A stretch of DNA of 64,000 nt from WHSW01 sp963722175 (GCA_963722175.1 CAVRKA010000004.1:1178001-1242000); one strand, 5' to 3'; numbered from the stretch's first letter, positions 25,822 through 34,657 are shown. Numbers and translations are program-made. Notes: generated from the sequence alone by a model not told the origin.

Positions 25822-27084
25822 GTGGGCGTCCCCGGCCGCGAGAGCGCCGCCGAGGCGGACGCGGGCGATCCGCTGCGCGACTTCCGCCGGCGCTTCGCGC
25901 TCGGCGATCCCGATCGCATCTACCTCGAGGGGAACTCGCTCGGGGCGCTGCCGCTCGCCACCCGCGACCGGCTCGCCGCGGCGGTCGACGACTGGGGCGA
26001 TCGGGGGGTTTCGGGCTGGCCCGACTGGATCGACCACCCGACCGCCGTCGGCGACCTGCTCGGCATCGAGCTGCTCGGAGCCGCTCCGGGCGAGGTCGTC
26101 GTCTGCGACTCCACCACGGTCAACCTGTTCAAGCTCTGCGGGGCGGTCCTCGACGCACCGGGTGCCCCGGCGACGGTCGTCACCGATCGCAGCAACTTCC
26201 CCACGGATCGGTACGTGCTCGAGGGCATCTGCGAGCAACGCGGCCTCGAGTTGCGGCTGTTCGACGCGGATCCGATCGAAGGCCCGCAGCCGAAGGACCT
26301 CGAGGCCGTCCTGGGCGAGACCGGACCGGCCCTGGTGGTGCTCTCGCACGTCTCCTACCGCTCGGGGGCGCTGATGGCGATGGCCGCGATCGAGGAGCTC
26401 GCCCGAGGGTGCGGCGCCACGGTGATCTGGGATCTCTCGCATTCGGTCGGGGCCGTCCCGATCGACCTGGCGGGATCGGCCGCCGCGTTCGCGGTCGGCT
26501 GCTCGTACAAGTACCTCAACGCCGGGCCCGGATCGCCCGCCTGGCTGTACGTCGCCACGCCGCAGCAGGAACGGCTGCGTTCCCCGATCCAGGGCTGGTT
26601 CGGCCAGCGTGCCCAGTTCGAGATGGACCGGCGATACGAGCCGGCGGCTGGAATCGCACGCTTTCTTGCCGGGACTCCGCCGGTGTACGGGCTGGCGGCG
26701 GTCGAGGAGGGCGTCCGGCTCGTCGCCGACGCCGGGATCGAGGCCCTGCGCGCGAAGTCCGTCGAGTTGACCGAGCTGGCGATCGAGCTTCACCGTGCCT
26801 GGCTCGAGCCGCTGGGGTTTGTCCTGCTCACACCGGCCGACCCGGCGCGGCGCGGATCGCACGTCAGCCTCGGACACGGCGGCGCGTGGTCGATCCGCTG
26901 CGCCCTGGCGGAGCGGGCGAACGTGATCGTCGACTTCCGGGCCCCGGACGCGATCCGGCTCGGGGTCGCGGCCCTGTACACGCGCCACGTCGACGTCTGG
27001 GACGCCGTCGACCGGATCCGGCGGCTGGTCGAGACGGGGGAGCAACGCGACTTCGCGGACGTGCCGCCGGGTCGCGTCACCTGA
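25822..27084 (+). CDS. kynU: Kynureninase
   Basis: A 420-residue PLP enzyme that cleaves kynurenine to anthranilate and alanine. YLEGNSLGALPLATRD (about 34-49) is the family start; the PLP lysine is in VGCSYKYLNAGPGSPAWLYV; IQGWFGQRAQFEMD and YEPAAGIARFLAGTPPVYG are diagnostic. The GTG start 25822 is five bases after the GT4 stop, so it is probably transcribed with the polysaccharide block although its chemistry is unrelated. No tryptophan dioxygenase or formamidase is present in the window. Confidence 0.9.
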   Translation: MGVPGRESAAEADAGDPLRDFRRRFALGDPDRIYLEGNSLGALPLATRDRLAAAVDDWGDRGVSGWPDWIDHPTAVGDLLGIELLGAAPGEVVVCDSTTVNLFKLCGAVLDAPGAPATVVTDRSNFPTDRYVLEGICEQRGLELRLFDADPIEGPQPKDLEAVLGETGPALVVLSHVSYRSGALMAMAAIEELARGCGATVIWDLSHSVGAVPIDLAGSAAAFAVGCSYKYLNAGPGSPAWLYVATPQQERLRSPIQGWFGQRAQFEMDRRYEPAAGIARFLAGTPPVYGLAAVEEGVRLVADAGIEALRAKSVELTELAIELHRAWLEPLGFVLLTPADPARRGSHVSLGHGGAWSIRCALAERANVIVDFRAPDAIRLGVAALYTRHVDVWDAVDRIRRLVETGEQRDFADVPPGRVT

Positions 27085-27096
27085 TTCGCCCGACGG

Positions 27097-27879
27097 CTAG
27101 ACGGAGCCCTCGCGCCAGGCGCCCGAGGAGTAGCGGCTCAGCCCCTCGAACAGCTCGCCGGTCTCGAGCGTCGCCATCCCGTGCCGGTACTCGTTGGCGA
27201 GCGCTTCGTCGAGCGACAGTGACCACTGCTCGTATGACGACTGCCGATCGCTGCGCAGCGCCGCCTGGGGGCGGCTCGCGATCTCGTGCGCCAGCGCGAC
27301 CGCCGCGGGGACCGCCTCGCCCGGGGCGACGAGTCGGTTGGCGAGGCCGATGCGCACGGCCTCCTCGCCGCTCACCCCCCGACCGGTGAGGATCATGTCG
27401 AGCGCCTGGCTGTGGCCGATCAGCCGCGCGAGCCGGATCGTGCCGCCGTCCATCAGCGGGATCCCCCAGCGGCGGCAGTAGACGCCGAAGACGGCGTCCT
27501 CGGCGGCGACCCGCAGGTCGCACCAGACCGCCAGCTCGAGGCCGCCGGCGACCGCGTTTCCCTCGACCGCGGCGATCACCGGCTTGCGCAAGAGCATCCG
27601 GGTCGGGCCGACCGGGCCGTCGCCATCGGGCTCGACCCGGCTGACGCGCGGGGCGCCCGGCTCCTGCATCGCCTTCAGGTCGGCGCCGGCGCAGAACTTC
27701 CCGCCCCTGCCGCTGAGCACCGCGACGGCGACGGCGTCGTCGCCCTCGAAGCGACGGAACGCGTCGGCGAGCGCCTGGGCGGTCGGCCGATCGATCGCGT
27801 TCGCGACCTCGGGCCGGTCGATCGTCACCAGCGCAACCGGCCCGTCCGCGTCGTAGTGCACCGTCGTCGCGCCGCTCAT
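27097..27879 (-). CDS. Enoyl-CoA hydratase/isomerase (crotonase family)
   Basis: 260 residues. LVTIDRPEVANAIDRPTAQA (about 17-36), the oxyanion-hole segment GKFCAGADLKAM (about 61-72) and AVEGNAVAGGLELAVWCDLR (about 105-124) define the crotonase fold. In the usual hydratase the second catalytic Glu follows LTG; here the stretch is ILTGRGVSGEEAVRIGLANR, compatible with hydratase or a related activity. It starts at ATG 27879 behind GGAGG. It ends 13 bases from the convergent kynureninase stop. Confidence 0.87.
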   Translation of the reverse strand: MSGATTVHYDADGPVALVTIDRPEVANAIDRPTAQALADAFRRFEGDDAVAVAVLSGRGGKFCAGADLKAMQEPGAPRVSRVEPDGDGPVGPTRMLLRKPVIAAVEGNAVAGGLELAVWCDLRVAAEDAVFGVYCRRWGIPLMDGGTIRLARLIGHSQALDMILTGRGVSGEEAVRIGLANRLVAPGEAVPAAVALAHEIASRPQAALRSDRQSSYEQWSLSLDEALANEYRHGMATLETGELFEGLSRYSSGAWREGSV

Positions 27880-27936
27880 CTCCGCACCTCCGGTCGTGGT
27901 CGTCGGGGTGGTTTCTATCGCGACGGGGTGAGTGGG

Positions 27937-28899
27937 CTAGGGCGCCAGCGAGGCGACCAGCTCGCCGGCGGGCCGGATCTCGTCGATCCGGTCGATGCAC
28001 TCGCCGGCGTAAAGCGGTCCCGCCTCGATCAGGTTGTCGGGCCCGTCGGCGGTTGCCGCGACGGGCCCGAAGATCGGCCTCTCGGGCCGCTGCGAGGCGG
28101 CGAAGCGGGATTGCATGGACAACGGGGCGCGGGCGAGGACCGGGGCCGTCGCTCGGTTGAGCGCGCGCAGCCAGGCGGGCCCGCGCGGGTCGCCGCGGAG
28201 CCAGCGCGCCGTCGCCAGGTTGGCAACGACCCGATGCGGCGCCGGCCAGCCGGCCCCGAAGAGCTCGGTGACCACGGTCTCGGTTCCCTCGATCAGGCGC
28301 GCCTTGTACGCGGGATGGGCGTCGCTCTCCCGGCTGAGCAGGAATCGGGTCCCGCAGACGACCGCCTCGGCGCCGGCGTCGATCTGGGCCCGGACCTCGG
28401 CGGCGGCGACCACGCCGCCGGCCGCGAGGACCGGATAGTCGTCGGGGACGGCGGCCCGGACCAGCTTCAGCAGTTCCAAGACCGGTCTCGTGCCGCGAAC
28501 GTGGCCGCCCGCCTCGACTCCCTGCGCGATCACCGCGTCGGCGCCGGCCCCCCGCGCCGCCACCGCCTCGTCGACGGACCCGACCTGGTGGATCCAGGTC
28601 TTCGTGGTCTGTCTTCTCGGGTTGCCCCAGAAGGTGACCACGATCTCGGCCTCGGACGCCGCCTCGAAGTGGGCCCGGCGTGCGAACGGCAGCAGCAGGT
28701 TGACCGCCAGCGGCCGGTCGGTCAGCCTCCGCGCCGCGGCGATCTCGGCGCGGAGCTGGTCCGGAGCAAGGAAGCCGATCGTGCCGAGGCCTCCCGCCGA
28801 GGACACCGCCGCGGCAAGCCGGTGCCGCGCCAGGCCGCCGCCCATGCCGGCCTGGACGACCGGCAGCTCGACTCCCGCTTGGTCCAGCAGCGGCGACAT
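27937..28899 (-). CDS. Nitronate monooxygenase family flavoprotein
   Basis: A 320-residue FMN TIM-barrel. AGMGGGLARHRLAAAVSSAG (about 17-36) and LGTIGFLAP bind FMN phosphate; the base His is in VEAGGHVRGT; AAGGVVAAAEV and GTRFLLSRES complete the barrel. Such enzymes oxidise alkyl nitronates such as propionate-3-nitronate; some act as enoyl reductases. It is four bases downstream of the BBE oxidase gene and is presumably in one operon with it. Confidence 0.85.
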   Translation of the reverse strand: MSPLLDQAGVELPVVQAGMGGGLARHRLAAAVSSAGGLGTIGFLAPDQLRAEIAAARRLTDRPLAVNLLLPFARRAHFEAASEAEIVVTFWGNPRRQTTKTWIHQVGSVDEAVAARGAGADAVIAQGVEAGGHVRGTRPVLELLKLVRAAVPDDYPVLAAGGVVAAAEVRAQIDAGAEAVVCGTRFLLSRESDAHPAYKARLIEGTETVVTELFGAGWPAPHRVVANLATARWLRGDPRGPAWLRALNRATAPVLARAPLSMQSRFAASQRPERPIFGPVAATADGPDNLIEAGPLYAGECIDRIDEIRPAGELVASLAP

Positions 28900-28903
28900 G
28901 CGC

Positions 28904-30214
28904 CTACAGCGGCGGGACGTTCTGGTTTCGGTGCAGGACGTTGCCGGGGTCGTAGCGCGTCTTCAGCGCTCGCAGGCGCTCGAACGTCGACGCTCCAAAC
29001 GCGGCGCGGACGCGCTCGATCGGCTCGTCCGCCTGCATGTAGTTGACGTAGCCGCCGCTCATCGACCAGGGCTCGATGGCCGTCGCCGTCTCGCGGGCCC
29101 ACTCGATCTGCTCCGCGTCGAGCGCCGGGTCGAGCCAGGCCGCCATCACGCTGAGGTTGAAGGCGGCGTCGCGAAAGCCGACCGCCGCGGCGTCGCCGTC
29201 GCCGTCCTTGGGCGCACCGTGCAGCGATTCGATCAACAGCTGCCCGGGCGGGCGTCCGAGGGCGGCCATCCGCGCCAGGAGGTCGTCGAGCAGTTCGTCG
29301 GGAAGCTCGCGGACGAAATGGCCCTTCCAATAGGCGCGCTCCAGGCCGTAGGGGGGATTGAACAGGTGCTGCTGGCTGACGAACGAATGCCCGCGAACCC
29401 CGTCGTCGATCAGGCCCGGCAGCGAACGCAGCGCCCGCAGCCAATCCGGCTCCGCGTCCGGGCCCGTGTACGAGGGCGTGACGACCAGGATCGGCTCGAG
29501 ACCCTCGTCGAGCGCCAGCAGTGCCTGGCAGCTGAGGTCGGGCGGGGCGCCCACCGCGAGGTCGCGGTAGTGGCGCAGCGCCTCGGCGACCCCGGCGCCG
29601 CGGTAGATGAGGCGACCGCCGAGGACGCGCTCGAGTGGATGCAGGCGAAACTCCAGGGCCGTGGCGACGCCGAAGTTGCCGCCGCCGCCGCGGACGCCCC
29701 AGAGCAGCTCGGCGTCGTCGATCGGGCTCGCCCGAACCGTGGAGCCGTCGGGCGTCACGAGCTCGGCCGCGAGCAGGTTGTCGCAGGTGAGCCCGAATTG
29801 CGCGGTCAGGTGGCCGATCCCGCCGCCGAGGGTGAGCCCGGCGACGCCGGTCGAGCCGACGATGCCCCCGGGCGTGACGAGGCCGAACGCCTGCGTCGCC
29901 GAGTCGAAGTCGAGCCAGGTCGCGCCCCCCTCCGCGCGGGCGAGGCTCGCGCCCGCGTCGACCTCGACCCGCCGCATCGCGGTCAGGTCGATCACCAGTC
30001 CGCCGTCGCAGACGCAGTGGCCGGCCGGGTTGTGACCGCCTCCGCGCACCGCCACCTCGAGCCCGTTCGCCTGCGCGAAGTCCAGGGCCGTCGCCACGTC
30101 GCCGGCTCCGAGGCAGCGGACGATCGCGGCCGGCCGGCGGTCGACGAGCGCGTTGAAGCAGCGCCGTGCCGAGTCGAACCCCGCTTCGCCGGGCGCGAGC
30201 ACAGCGCCGCGCAC
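28904..30214 (-). CDS. FAD-linked oxidase, berberine-bridge-enzyme type
   Basis: 436 residues, VAO/PCMH superfamily. The FAD domain has VAVRGGGHNPAGHCVCDGG, with the His used for 8-alpha-histidyl FAD linkage; the Cys used for a second link is not in the usual place (LLWGVRGGGGNFG). The C-terminus YDPGNVLHRNQNVPP is the BBE domain. It has no signal peptide. GTG 30214 is the only usable start after an in-frame stop; the family often has about ten more residues, so the N-terminus is uncertain. Confidence 0.85.
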   Translation of the reverse strand: MRGAVLAPGEAGFDSARRCFNALVDRRPAAIVRCLGAGDVATALDFAQANGLEVAVRGGGHNPAGHCVCDGGLVIDLTAMRRVEVDAGASLARAEGGATWLDFDSATQAFGLVTPGGIVGSTGVAGLTLGGGIGHLTAQFGLTCDNLLAAELVTPDGSTVRASPIDDAELLWGVRGGGGNFGVATALEFRLHPLERVLGGRLIYRGAGVAEALRHYRDLAVGAPPDLSCQALLALDEGLEPILVVTPSYTGPDAEPDWLRALRSLPGLIDDGVRGHSFVSQQHLFNPPYGLERAYWKGHFVRELPDELLDDLLARMAALGRPPGQLLIESLHGAPKDGDGDAAAVGFRDAAFNLSVMAAWLDPALDAEQIEWARETATAIEPWSMSGGYVNYMQADEPIERVRAAFGASTFERLRALKTRYDPGNVLHRNQNVPPL

Positions 30215-30286
30215 CGATCCCCGCAGCTCGGAAAAGGTGCCGGCTGTCAGTTGCCCATCCCCTTGGTGACCAAGAGTGTTGGTGCG

Positions 30287-30490
30287 CTACTCGTCGCGGG
30301 GCGTGATCCGGAAGATCGAGACCACCTCGGCCTGCTTGGCCTCCGGGTGGACGACGTAGGCGCTCGGGCCGCCGCCGAACCAGCCGGCGTTCTCGTTGTC
30401 GCCGACGAAGATGCCGGGGTGGTGCTTGCCGTCGCCGTCCTCGACCCAGACCGGCTGGCCTTCCGTGAAGCCGTGCGGCTCGTCGCTCAT
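30287..30490 (-). CDS. Small conserved-looking hypothetical protein
   Basis: 67 residues: charged, with Trp/Gly-rich GQPVWVEDGDGKHHPGIFVG and an acidic/His-rich end. It may form a small SH3-like barrel. A TACGCT box lies seven bases before its ATG, which supports it as a real gene. No function can be given. Confidence 0.6.
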   Translation of the reverse strand: MSDEPHGFTEGQPVWVEDGDGKHHPGIFVGDNENAGWFGGGPSAYVVHPEAKQAEVVSIFRITPRDE

Positions 30491-30497
30491 ACCGCCC

Positions 30498-30503
30498 AGC
30501 GTA
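30498..30503 (-). promoter_or_regulatory. -10 box TACGCT, leaderless start for the 67-residue protein
   Basis: TACGCT on the minus strand ends seven bases before ATG 30490, without a ribosome site. Confidence 0.45.
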
Positions 30504-30521
30504 GTTGGTCGCCGGTTTGGC

Positions 30522-31142
30522 CTACGGCTCGACCGGGTCGGGCCAGTGCAGGGTCTGCGGCGCGTCGCGCATCCGCAGTACCTTCGCCGGAACGCCGCCG
30601 ACGACGGCGTTCGCCGGCACGTCCTTCGTGACGACCGAGTTCGTGCCGAGGATCGAGTTGTCGCCGACGCGGACCCCGCGCAGGACGCAGGCGCCGTAGC
30701 CGATCCAGACGTTCGAGCCGACCTCGACCTCGCGCATGTAGATCCCCTGCACGCGGATCGGCCGCTCGACCTCGACCACCCCGTGGTCGAAGTCGATGAA
30801 CATCGCCCGGTCGGCGATCACACACTGCTCGCCGATCCGGACCCGGCGGTAGGCCGAGATCGTGCATTCCTGGCCGAGCACCGTCTTCTGGCCGATCACC
30901 ACCTCGCCCTCGTGGCAGCGGATCTTCGTCCCGTCCCCGACCCAGACGAAGCGCCCGAAGCGGATCTTGCCCCGCTTCGCGATCTGCAACTGCAGGCCCT
31001 TGCCGAAGAAGACCGGGCCGTCGGTCTCCCAGCGCCAGCCGGCCGGGGTCAGGAAGCGCCGCCACAGATAGCGCCACAGCAGGCGCGCGTAGCGGCGGTT
31101 GAGCATGCCGTTGGCGGCCAGGAAGCGGACTGTTCGAACCAC
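30522..31142 (-). CDS. Hexapeptide-repeat acyltransferase, Rv3034c-like
   Basis: 206 residues. After a basic helical N-terminus come left-handed beta-helix repeats with GDGTKIRCHEGEVVIGQKTV, FIDFDHGVVEVERPIRVQGI and VWIGYGACVLRGVRVGDNSI, ending AVVGGVPAKVLRMRD. The RCHEG and FDH...QGI phrases are as I recall for mycobacterial Rv3034c, an acyltransferase encoded near the methylglucose lipopolysaccharide genes. Here it lies about 5 kb from the Rv3030-3032-like block, which makes a shared pathway plausible but not proven. The start is GTG 31142. Confidence 0.82.
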   Translation of the reverse strand: MVRTVRFLAANGMLNRRYARLLWRYLWRRFLTPAGWRWETDGPVFFGKGLQLQIAKRGKIRFGRFVWVGDGTKIRCHEGEVVIGQKTVLGQECTISAYRRVRIGEQCVIADRAMFIDFDHGVVEVERPIRVQGIYMREVEVGSNVWIGYGACVLRGVRVGDNSILGTNSVVTKDVPANAVVGGVPAKVLRMRDAPQTLHWPDPVEP

Positions 31143-31149
31143 GGCGGGC

Positions 31150-31155
31150 AGCCTA
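31150..31155 (-). promoter_or_regulatory. -10 box TAGGCT, leaderless start for the acyltransferase
   Basis: Minus-strand TAGGCT, seven bases before GTG 31142. The divergent meaB box starts 13 bases further on. Confidence 0.5.
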
Positions 31156-31167
31156 GAGGCACGCGTC

Positions 31168-31173
31168 TAGACT
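31168..31173 (+). promoter_or_regulatory. -10 box TAGACT, leaderless start for meaB
   Basis: TAGACT ends eight bases before GTG 31182, with no Shine-Dalgarno sequence between them. Confidence 0.5.
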
Positions 31174-31181
31174 GCGCCGCC

Positions 31182-32141
31182 GTGGCCGAGCCCGCAGCAA
31201 CCGACTCGCTCGCCGAGCGCCTCGTCGCCGGCGACAAGCGGGCGCTCGCCCGCGCCATCAGCCTGGTCGAGAACCGCGATCCGGAGGGCGACCGGCTCGT
31301 CGCCGAGCTCTTCCCGCGCACCGGCCAGGCGCGGATCGTCGGCCTCACCGGCCCCCCCGGGGTCGGCAAGAGCACCCTGATCGGCGCGATCTGCACCGAG
31401 CTGCGCAAGTCCGATCGCGAAATCGGCGTGCTCTCGATCGATCCGTCGAGCCCGTTCACCCAGGGCGCCGTGCTCGGCGACCGGATCCGCCTCTCCGATC
31501 ACTTCCTCGACCCGGGCGTGTTCATCCGCTCGATGGCGACCCGTGGCTCGCTCGGCGGCCTCGCCGAGGCGGCGTTGCAGGCCGCGTTGCTGATGGACGC
31601 GTCCGGCAAGGACGACGTCCTGCTCGAGACCGTCGGCGTCGGCCAGGGCGAGATCGACGTCGTCGACCACGCCGACACGATCGTGCTCGCGCTGATGCCG
31701 GGCTCGGGCGACTCGATCCAGGCGCTGAAGGCCGGCGTGATGGAGATCCCGGACGTGATCTGCGTGAACAAGGCCGACCACCCGCTCGCCAACACGATGA
31801 TCCGCGAGGTCAAGTCGGTGCTCTCGCTCGGCCCCGACCGCGACTGGAAGGTGCCCGTGGTCCGGACCGAGGCATCGAAGGGGGAGGGGATCGGCGAGCT
31901 GCTCGAGGCGATCGACGCCCATGGGAAGCGGATTGCCGAGGCCGGCACCCTCGCCGAGCGGCGGGCCCGCAACCTGCGCGCCGAGGTGCTCGGGATCGCC
32001 GCCGCGCGGATGCGCCGCGAGCTCGAGGAGCGCGCGGCCCGCGACCCGCGCTGGTCCGATCTGCTCGAGCGCGTCGTGCGCCGCGAGATCGACCCGGCCA
32101 CGGCGGCACGCGAATTGGTAGAAACCGAAGTCGATGGGTGA
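31182..32141 (+). CDS. meaB: MeaB/ArgK G3E GTPase, chaperone of B12 acyl-CoA mutase
   Basis: 319 residues. The G1 loop is GLTGPPGVGKSTL (about 51-63), SIDPSSPFTQGAVLGDRIRL is the MeaB signature, LLETVGVGQGEIDVVDHAD the switch II/G3 region, and CVNKADH the NKxD motif. MeaB loads and protects adenosylcobalamin on acyl-CoA mutases; its likely client is the split mutase at 45.8-48.7 kb. The next gene starts eight bases before its stop, so the two are coupled. Confidence 0.9.
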   Translation: MAEPAATDSLAERLVAGDKRALARAISLVENRDPEGDRLVAELFPRTGQARIVGLTGPPGVGKSTLIGAICTELRKSDREIGVLSIDPSSPFTQGAVLGDRIRLSDHFLDPGVFIRSMATRGSLGGLAEAALQAALLMDASGKDDVLLETVGVGQGEIDVVDHADTIVLALMPGSGDSIQALKAGVMEIPDVICVNKADHPLANTMIREVKSVLSLGPDRDWKVPVVRTEASKGEGIGELLEAIDAHGKRIAEAGTLAERRARNLRAEVLGIAAARMRRELEERAARDPRWSDLLERVVRREIDPATAARELVETEVDG

Positions 32142-32538
32142 AGCCGCCGAGCAGACGATCGCCCGTCCCGACGCCGACGACGTTCGCGCCTGGACCGGAT
32201 ATCGGCTCGACGAGATCTCGGGTGGCAATGTCGGCCGGGTCGAGGGCGTGTTCGTCGACGAGTCGGGCGGCGCGCCCGAGTGGCTGCTGGCTCGGATGGG
32301 CCGCTTCGGCCACTACACGCTGATCCCCGGCCGCGACGCGGTCGAGGGCGTGGGCCACGTCTGGGTCCCCTACTCGCGCGACCAGATCCGCAAGGCCCCG
32401 CGGATCGATCCGAACGCGCCGCTGACCGCCGGGTCAGAGCGCGAGCTGCTCACCCACTACGGGATCGCGGTCGATGCGGGCCGCGCCGCCGAGCTCGAGC
32501 AACTCGGCGACGGCGCCGTCAGCGCCCGGCCCGCCTGA
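32134..32538 (+). CDS. PRC-barrel domain protein
   Basis: 134 residues, soluble. The segment GYRLDEISGGNVGRVEGVFV (about 22-41), then EWLLARMGRFGHYTLIPGRDA and VWVPYSRDQIRKAPRID, has the beta-barrel pattern of PRC-barrel proteins such as RimM and photosynthetic H-subunit relatives. It overlaps the meaB stop by eight bases. The link to MeaB is unexplained. Confidence 0.75.
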   Translation: MGEAAEQTIARPDADDVRAWTGYRLDEISGGNVGRVEGVFVDESGGAPEWLLARMGRFGHYTLIPGRDAVEGVGHVWVPYSRDQIRKAPRIDPNAPLTAGSERELLTHYGIAVDAGRAAELEQLGDGAVSARPA

Positions 32539-32551
32539 ACTCTCCTGGGAC

Positions 32552-32761
32552 CTAGGCGGCGCGCCGGCTGCGTGCGTCGTCGATCCTCGACCACCCGTCC
32601 GAGAACGAGAGCGCCTCGGCGAACCGCATCGCCTTCGGCGACAGCTCGTGCGGACGGCCGTCGAGCCTGCTGACGCAGATCGGCACGACTACCGGTCGGT
32701 CCACCTCATCCCGCAGGGCGGCCATCTGCTGCCACCTCGCGTCGCTGTCCGTGGTTGCCAT
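32552..32761 (-). CDS. Small hypothetical protein
   Basis: 69 residues starting MATTDSDARWQQMAALRDEV from ATG 32761, preceded by GGAGAG at good spacing. It contains VPICVSRLDGRPHELSPKAMR, which is not a family I recognise, and ends in an Arg/Ala tail. It stands alone, facing the meaB/PRC unit from the other strand. Confidence 0.6.
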   Translation of the reverse strand: MATTDSDARWQQMAALRDEVDRPVVVPICVSRLDGRPHELSPKAMRFAEALSFSDGWSRIDDARSRRAA

Positions 32762-32939
32762 CGACTCTCCTCGATGATTGAGCGGTGAACTCGTCGGCGG
32801 CGAGTGTAAGCGCCGTCGGCGGACGTCAACTGGTGACGATCGAAACGAAGCCGCAAAATACGGCTTTCTCAAGCGGTTTGCGAGCGGTTCTGGCAGGACG
32901 GGGCTGGGTAGGGGTGGGCTCGTGGCCTTCCGGGCCGGA

Positions 32940-32983
32940 GGTTGGTGGGTTCTGGGCCCTATAGACCCCCAAATCCACCAACC
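32940..32983. terminator. Strong hairpin in the 275-base gap downstream of the acyl-CoA dehydrogenase
   Basis: GGTTGGTGG (32940-32948) and CCACCAACC (32975-32983) form a perfect 9-bp stem that extends through a G-U and two A-U pairs. It lies 54 bases beyond the stop of the minus-strand dehydrogenase. There is no T-run, so a terminator role is inferred from location. The rest of the gap shows nothing else. Confidence 0.45.
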
Positions 32984-33036
32984 GATGGAATCCAGGCCCC
33001 CGCCGGACCATCCACCTTATTGCTCGTCGTTGTTGT

Positions 33037-34170
33037 TCAGCAGCCGAGCGCGCGGGCGATCACCATCTGCTGCACCTCGTCGGTGCCCTCGCCGATCGTG
33101 AGGATCTTGGCGTCGCGGTAGAAGCGGCAGACCGGGTACTCCTCGATGTAGCCGTAGCCCCCGTGGATCTGAACCGCCTCCTCGGTGGCCCGGACCGCGA
33201 GCCGGCCGGTGATCAACTTCGCCTGCGCCGCGGTCAGAGTGAAGTACTCGCCCGCGTCCTTGAGCAGCGCCGCGCGGTACGTGAGGAGTCGAGCGGCCTC
33301 GATCTGAGCCGAGAGGTCGGCGAGCTTCGCCTGGATCGTCTGGTACTTCGAGATCGGCTGGCCGAAGGCGCGCCGCTCCTTCGCGTACGCGAGCGCCTCG
33401 TCGAGCGCTCCCTGGGCGAGTCCGACGCCCATCGCCGCGACCCCGATCCGGCCGATGTCGAGGATGTGCAGGAACTGCTTGAAGCCGTTGCCGCGCGGGC
33501 CGAGCAGGTTCGACTCCGGGACCCGGCAGTCCGTGAACGTCAGGGGCCGCGTGTCGGACGCGTTCCAGCCCATCTTCCGGTAGGGCTCACCGTGCTCGTA
33601 GCCGGGAGTGCCGCGCTCGACGATCAGGTTCGAGATCTCGTCGTCCCCGGTCCGGGCCGTGATCGCGACGTGGCCCGAGATGTCGGTCCCGGCGTTGGTG
33701 ATGAACTGCTTCGCGCCGTCGATCACCCACTCGCCGTCATCGAGCCGGGCCCGCGTCCTGACGTTGCCGGCATCCGAGCCGGCCTCGGGCTCGGTGAGCC
33801 CGAACGCGGCGATCTTGCGGCCCGCGCAGAGGTCGGGCATCAGGTCCCGCTTCTGCTCGTCGGAGCCGAACAGGTAGATCGGCTGGGTCCCGAGGGAGGT
33901 GTGGGCGGCCATCGTGATCGCCACCGATGAGTCGATTCGGGTCAGCTCCTCGACCGCGAGCGTGTAGGTGAGCGAGTCGCCGCCCCCGCCGCCGTACTCC
34001 TCCGGGAACGGGATTCCCATGAGCCCGAGCTCGCCCATCTTCGCGACGAGGTCGTAGGGGAACGCCTTCGTGCGGTCGAGCTCCTCGGCGACCGGCGCGA
34101 CCTCGTTGCGGGCGAAGTCGCGGACCGTGTCGCGCAGCAGGCGCTGCTCGTCGCTGAGCTCGAAGTTCAC
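33037..34170 (-). CDS. Acyl-CoA dehydrogenase
   Basis: A 377-residue FAD enzyme that introduces the 2,3-double bond in acyl-CoA. The start region is NFELSDEQRLLRDTVRDFAR; AFGLTEPEAGSDAG (about 126-139) binds FAD/substrate; DRRAFG is here ERRAFGQPISKYQ. The catalytic base Glu is in TIGEGTDEVQQMVIAR at the C-terminus, in the short/medium-chain position. GTG 34170 is chosen because it is the family start; longer frames run into the regulator. It follows the HxlR regulator by ten bases, so the regulator probably controls it. Electrons should pass to the ETF at 48.8 kb. Confidence 0.92.
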   Translation of the reverse strand: MNFELSDEQRLLRDTVRDFARNEVAPVAEELDRTKAFPYDLVAKMGELGLMGIPFPEEYGGGGGDSLTYTLAVEELTRIDSSVAITMAAHTSLGTQPIYLFGSDEQKRDLMPDLCAGRKIAAFGLTEPEAGSDAGNVRTRARLDDGEWVIDGAKQFITNAGTDISGHVAITARTGDDEISNLIVERGTPGYEHGEPYRKMGWNASDTRPLTFTDCRVPESNLLGPRGNGFKQFLHILDIGRIGVAAMGVGLAQGALDEALAYAKERRAFGQPISKYQTIQAKLADLSAQIEAARLLTYRAALLKDAGEYFTLTAAQAKLITGRLAVRATEEAVQIHGGYGYIEEYPVCRFYRDAKILTIGEGTDEVQQMVIARALGC

Positions 34171-34180
34171 GCCGGGCAGA

Positions 34181-34657
34181 CTACGCAGCGGAGGCCGTGT
34201 GCCACTCCGCGGGCGCGCCGGGCCCGTACTCGGTGTACGCGTCGCGGGCGCTGAGCCGCTTGCCGCACTTCTCGCAATAACCGCGGTCGTCGACGAGGCC
34301 ATCGCAGCGCTTGTGGCGGACCAGCATCGGCGGGCCGTCGGCCTCGGCGAGGTGGCGGTCGCCCCAGTGCAGCATCCCGACCAGCACCGGCCACAGGTCG
34401 AGGCCCTTCTCGGTCAGGAAGTACTCGTACCGCGGCGGGCGCTCCTGGTAGGCGCGCTTTTCGAGGATGCCCTCCTCGACGAGCAGCGCAAGCCTGGTGG
34501 AGAGGACGTTGCGGGCGACGCTCAGGTTCTCCTGGATCTGGTCGAATCGCCGGCGGCCGTTGAAGACGTCGCGGATCACGAGCAGGGTCCAGCGCTCGCC
34601 CAGCACCTCGAGCGTGCGGGCGATCGAGCAGATCTGGTCGTACTCGCGGTTCAGCAT
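34181..34657 (-). CDS. HxlR-family regulator with C-terminal cysteine-rich extension
   Basis: 158 residues. The winged helix contains CSIARTLEVLGERWTLLVIR (about 10-29) and RRFDQIQENLSVARNVLSTR, followed by the wing YEYFLTEKGLDLWPVL. The extra tail has C-D-G and YCEKCGKRL, a possible half zinc ribbon. It is first in a two-gene unit with the acyl-CoA dehydrogenase and faces the thioesterase gene, so it may regulate both directions through the repeats at 34680-34728. Confidence 0.87.
   Translation of the reverse strand: MLNREYDQICSIARTLEVLGERWTLLVIRDVFNGRRRFDQIQENLSVARNVLSTRLALLVEEGILEKRAYQERPPRYEYFLTEKGLDLWPVLVGMLHWGDRHLAEADGPPMLVRHKRCDGLVDDRGYCEKCGKRLSARDAYTEYGPGAPAEWHTASAA

Noticed and set aside
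32940..32983. tRNA-like element
   Set aside because: Only 44 bases; no anticodon or T arms.
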